Below are positions 63,206 through 64,000 of a stretch of DNA of 64,000 bases, piece by piece. The notes beneath the pieces are model-generated. The model did not search any database. It saw only the letters and a list, made by a program, of their open reading frames with translations, and was not told where the DNA came from. The position numbers and the translations under genes are program-made. This DNA comes from Lysobacteraceae bacterium PS02065 (GTDB lineage: Bacteria > Pseudomonadota > Gammaproteobacteria > Xanthomonadales > Rhodanobacteraceae), in NCBI GenBank assembly GCA_029959555.1, contig JASCPI010000018.1:1-64000 (forward strand). Direction: 5' to 3'. Position 1 is the first letter of the stretch. Each line of letters starts with the position of its first letter.

Positions 63206-63601
63206 TTAGGCCACGATGCCGATGACTTCGCCGCCGAGACCCTTCTGACGGGCCTGCGCGTCGGTCATGATGCCGGACGACGTGGAGACGATCGAAATGC
63301 CGAGGCCGCCGAGGACCTTCGGAAGATCGCTCTTGCCGCGGTAGACGCGGAGGCCGGAACGGCTCACGCGCTCGAGGCGCTCGATGACGGCCTTGCCTTC
63401 GTAGTACTTGAGGGCGACCTCGAGCTCGGGCTTGCCTTCCTTCGTCTGCACCTGGAAGTCGGCGACGTAGCCTTCGTCCTTTAGCAGCGTGGCGAGGGCC
63501 ACCTTGACGCGCGAGGACGGCATGCGCACGGAGCGCTTGCCCGTCAGCTGCGCGTTGCGGATACGCGTGAACATATCCGCGATGGGATCAGTCATGCTCA
63601 T
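63206..63601 (-). CDS. rpsH: 30S ribosomal protein S8
   Basis: The 131-aa protein starts [33 protein letters not shown] and ends with [51 protein letters not shown], the standard S8 C-terminus. In enterobacteria S8 represses the spc operon. Confidence 0.98.
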   Translation of the reverse strand: MSMTDPIADMFTRIRNAQLTGKRSVRMPSSRVKVALATLLKDEGYVADFQVQTKEGKPELEVALKYYEGKAVIERLERVSRSGLRVYRGKSDLPKVLGGLGISIVSTSSGIMTDAQARQKGLGGEVIGIVA

Positions 63602-63639
63602 GAATCAGATTCCTGTGAAAAGCATCGATATCCGGCGGC

Positions 63640-63945
63640 TTACCAGCTCGCCTTGCGAAGACCCGGCACATCGCCGCGCATCGTCGCTTCGCGCAGCTTC
63701 ATGCGGCCGAGGCCGAATTTCTTGTAGACGCTGCGCGAGCGACCCGTGAGGGCGCAGCGGCTGCGCTGGCGGCTCGGGCTCGAATCGCGCGGCAGCTTCT
63801 GGAGCTTCGTCGCCGCGTCGATCTTGTCCTCGTAAGAGGCCGTCGGGCTGCTGACGATCGCCTTGAGCTGCTCACGCTTGCTCGCGTGGCGCTTGACGAG
63901 CTTGGCGCGCTTGAGCTCGCGCTCGACCATGGAAGTCTTGGCCAT
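63640..63945 (-). CDS. rpsN: 30S ribosomal protein S14
   Basis: The 101-aa protein has the long form without zinc-binding cysteines: [28 protein letters not shown] and [51 protein letters not shown]. Lies between rplE and rpsH. Confidence 0.98.
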   Translation of the reverse strand: MAKTSMVERELKRAKLVKRHASKREQLKAIVSSPTASYEDKIDAATKLQKLPRDSSPSRQRSRCALTGRSRSVYKKFGLGRMKLREATMRGDVPGLRKASW

Positions 63946-63963
63946 TGCTGGATCCTGTCGCTG

Positions 63964-64000
63964 TTAGTTGCGGAACGGGAAGCCGAACGCTTCGAGCAGC
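63964..64000 (-). CDS. rplE: 50S ribosomal protein L5, C-terminal end only
   Basis: The last 36 bases on the minus strand encode LLEAFGFPFRN before the TAA at 63964-63966. This matches the L5 C-terminus (LLxAFxFPF). The rest of the gene lies beyond the window. Its position upstream of rpsN fits the spc operon order. Confidence 0.9.
   Translation of the reverse strand, partial: LLEAFGFPFRN

Overview
The window is about 64 kb of high-GC DNA from a gammaproteobacterium, most likely of the Lysobacterales (Xanthomonadales). Four things suggest this: an Oar-like TonB receptor, a type II DAHP synthase, a lone DUF1631 protein, and attC sites of the short type I associate with Xanthomonas cassette arrays. 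Coding density is high. Third-codon G/C is so strong that nearly every gene carries long antisense shadow frames, which are left out. No rRNA, tRNA or CRISPR array was found. The first gene (end only) and rplE (C-terminus only) are cut by the window edges.

Layout, left half. 1-8.7 kb: typA, a secreted CSLREA/choice-of-anchor Q protein, a RIO-type kinase, a conspicuous 143-bp tandem repeat array (5249-5845), a secreted alpha/beta hydrolase resembling conditioned medium factor, and a small lipoprotein. 8.7-12.6 kb: a visibly lower-GC accessory patch. I read it as a small integron-type gene-cassette array without an integrase. Four genes on the minus strand are each followed by an attC-like site, two of them convincing, and the array abuts a decayed IS3-family orfA. 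12.6-24.2 kb: a DUF885 peptidase-like lipoprotein, two small envelope genes, an ECF sigma factor with a RskA-type anti-sigma factor, and then a seven-gene lipid operon in which every junction overlaps (desaturase, FAD oxidoreductase, DUF1365, cyclopropane synthase, DUF2878, DUF1295, CNMT-like methyltransferase). The operon's content resembles the sigma-controlled fatty-acid methylation/furan-fatty-acid loci of other proteobacteria.

Layout, right half. 24.2-42.2 kb: ppnN, a 1063-aa TonB-dependent receptor, a grxD-SDR-marC operon, sodB, purE-purK, a Trm112-like gene, DUF1631, nadC, an FHA protein beside a Ser/Thr kinase-sulfatase-modifying-factor fusion, DUF3301, and sspA-sspB. 42.3-56.6 kb: the cytochrome bc1 operon petABC, a DegS-like protease, a lytic transglycosylase, miaB, a pair of amidohydrolase genes encoding three amidohydrolase units (two without the metal-binding HxH motif), class II DAHP synthase, dsbB, and an ALG10-like membrane glycosyltransferase. 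56.6-64 kb: the end of the spc operon and the whole alpha operon on the minus strand (rplE' rpsN rpsH rplF rplR rpsE rpmD rplO secY, then rpsM rpsK rpsD rpoA rplQ), closed by an intrinsic terminator.

Most interesting items: the cassette array with its uncharacterised genes; the lipid operon with its adjacent sigma/anti-sigma pair and a likely one-base frameshift at the desaturase N-terminus; the 143-bp tandem array; the catalytically degenerate amidohydrolase units; and the bacterial ALG10-like protein.
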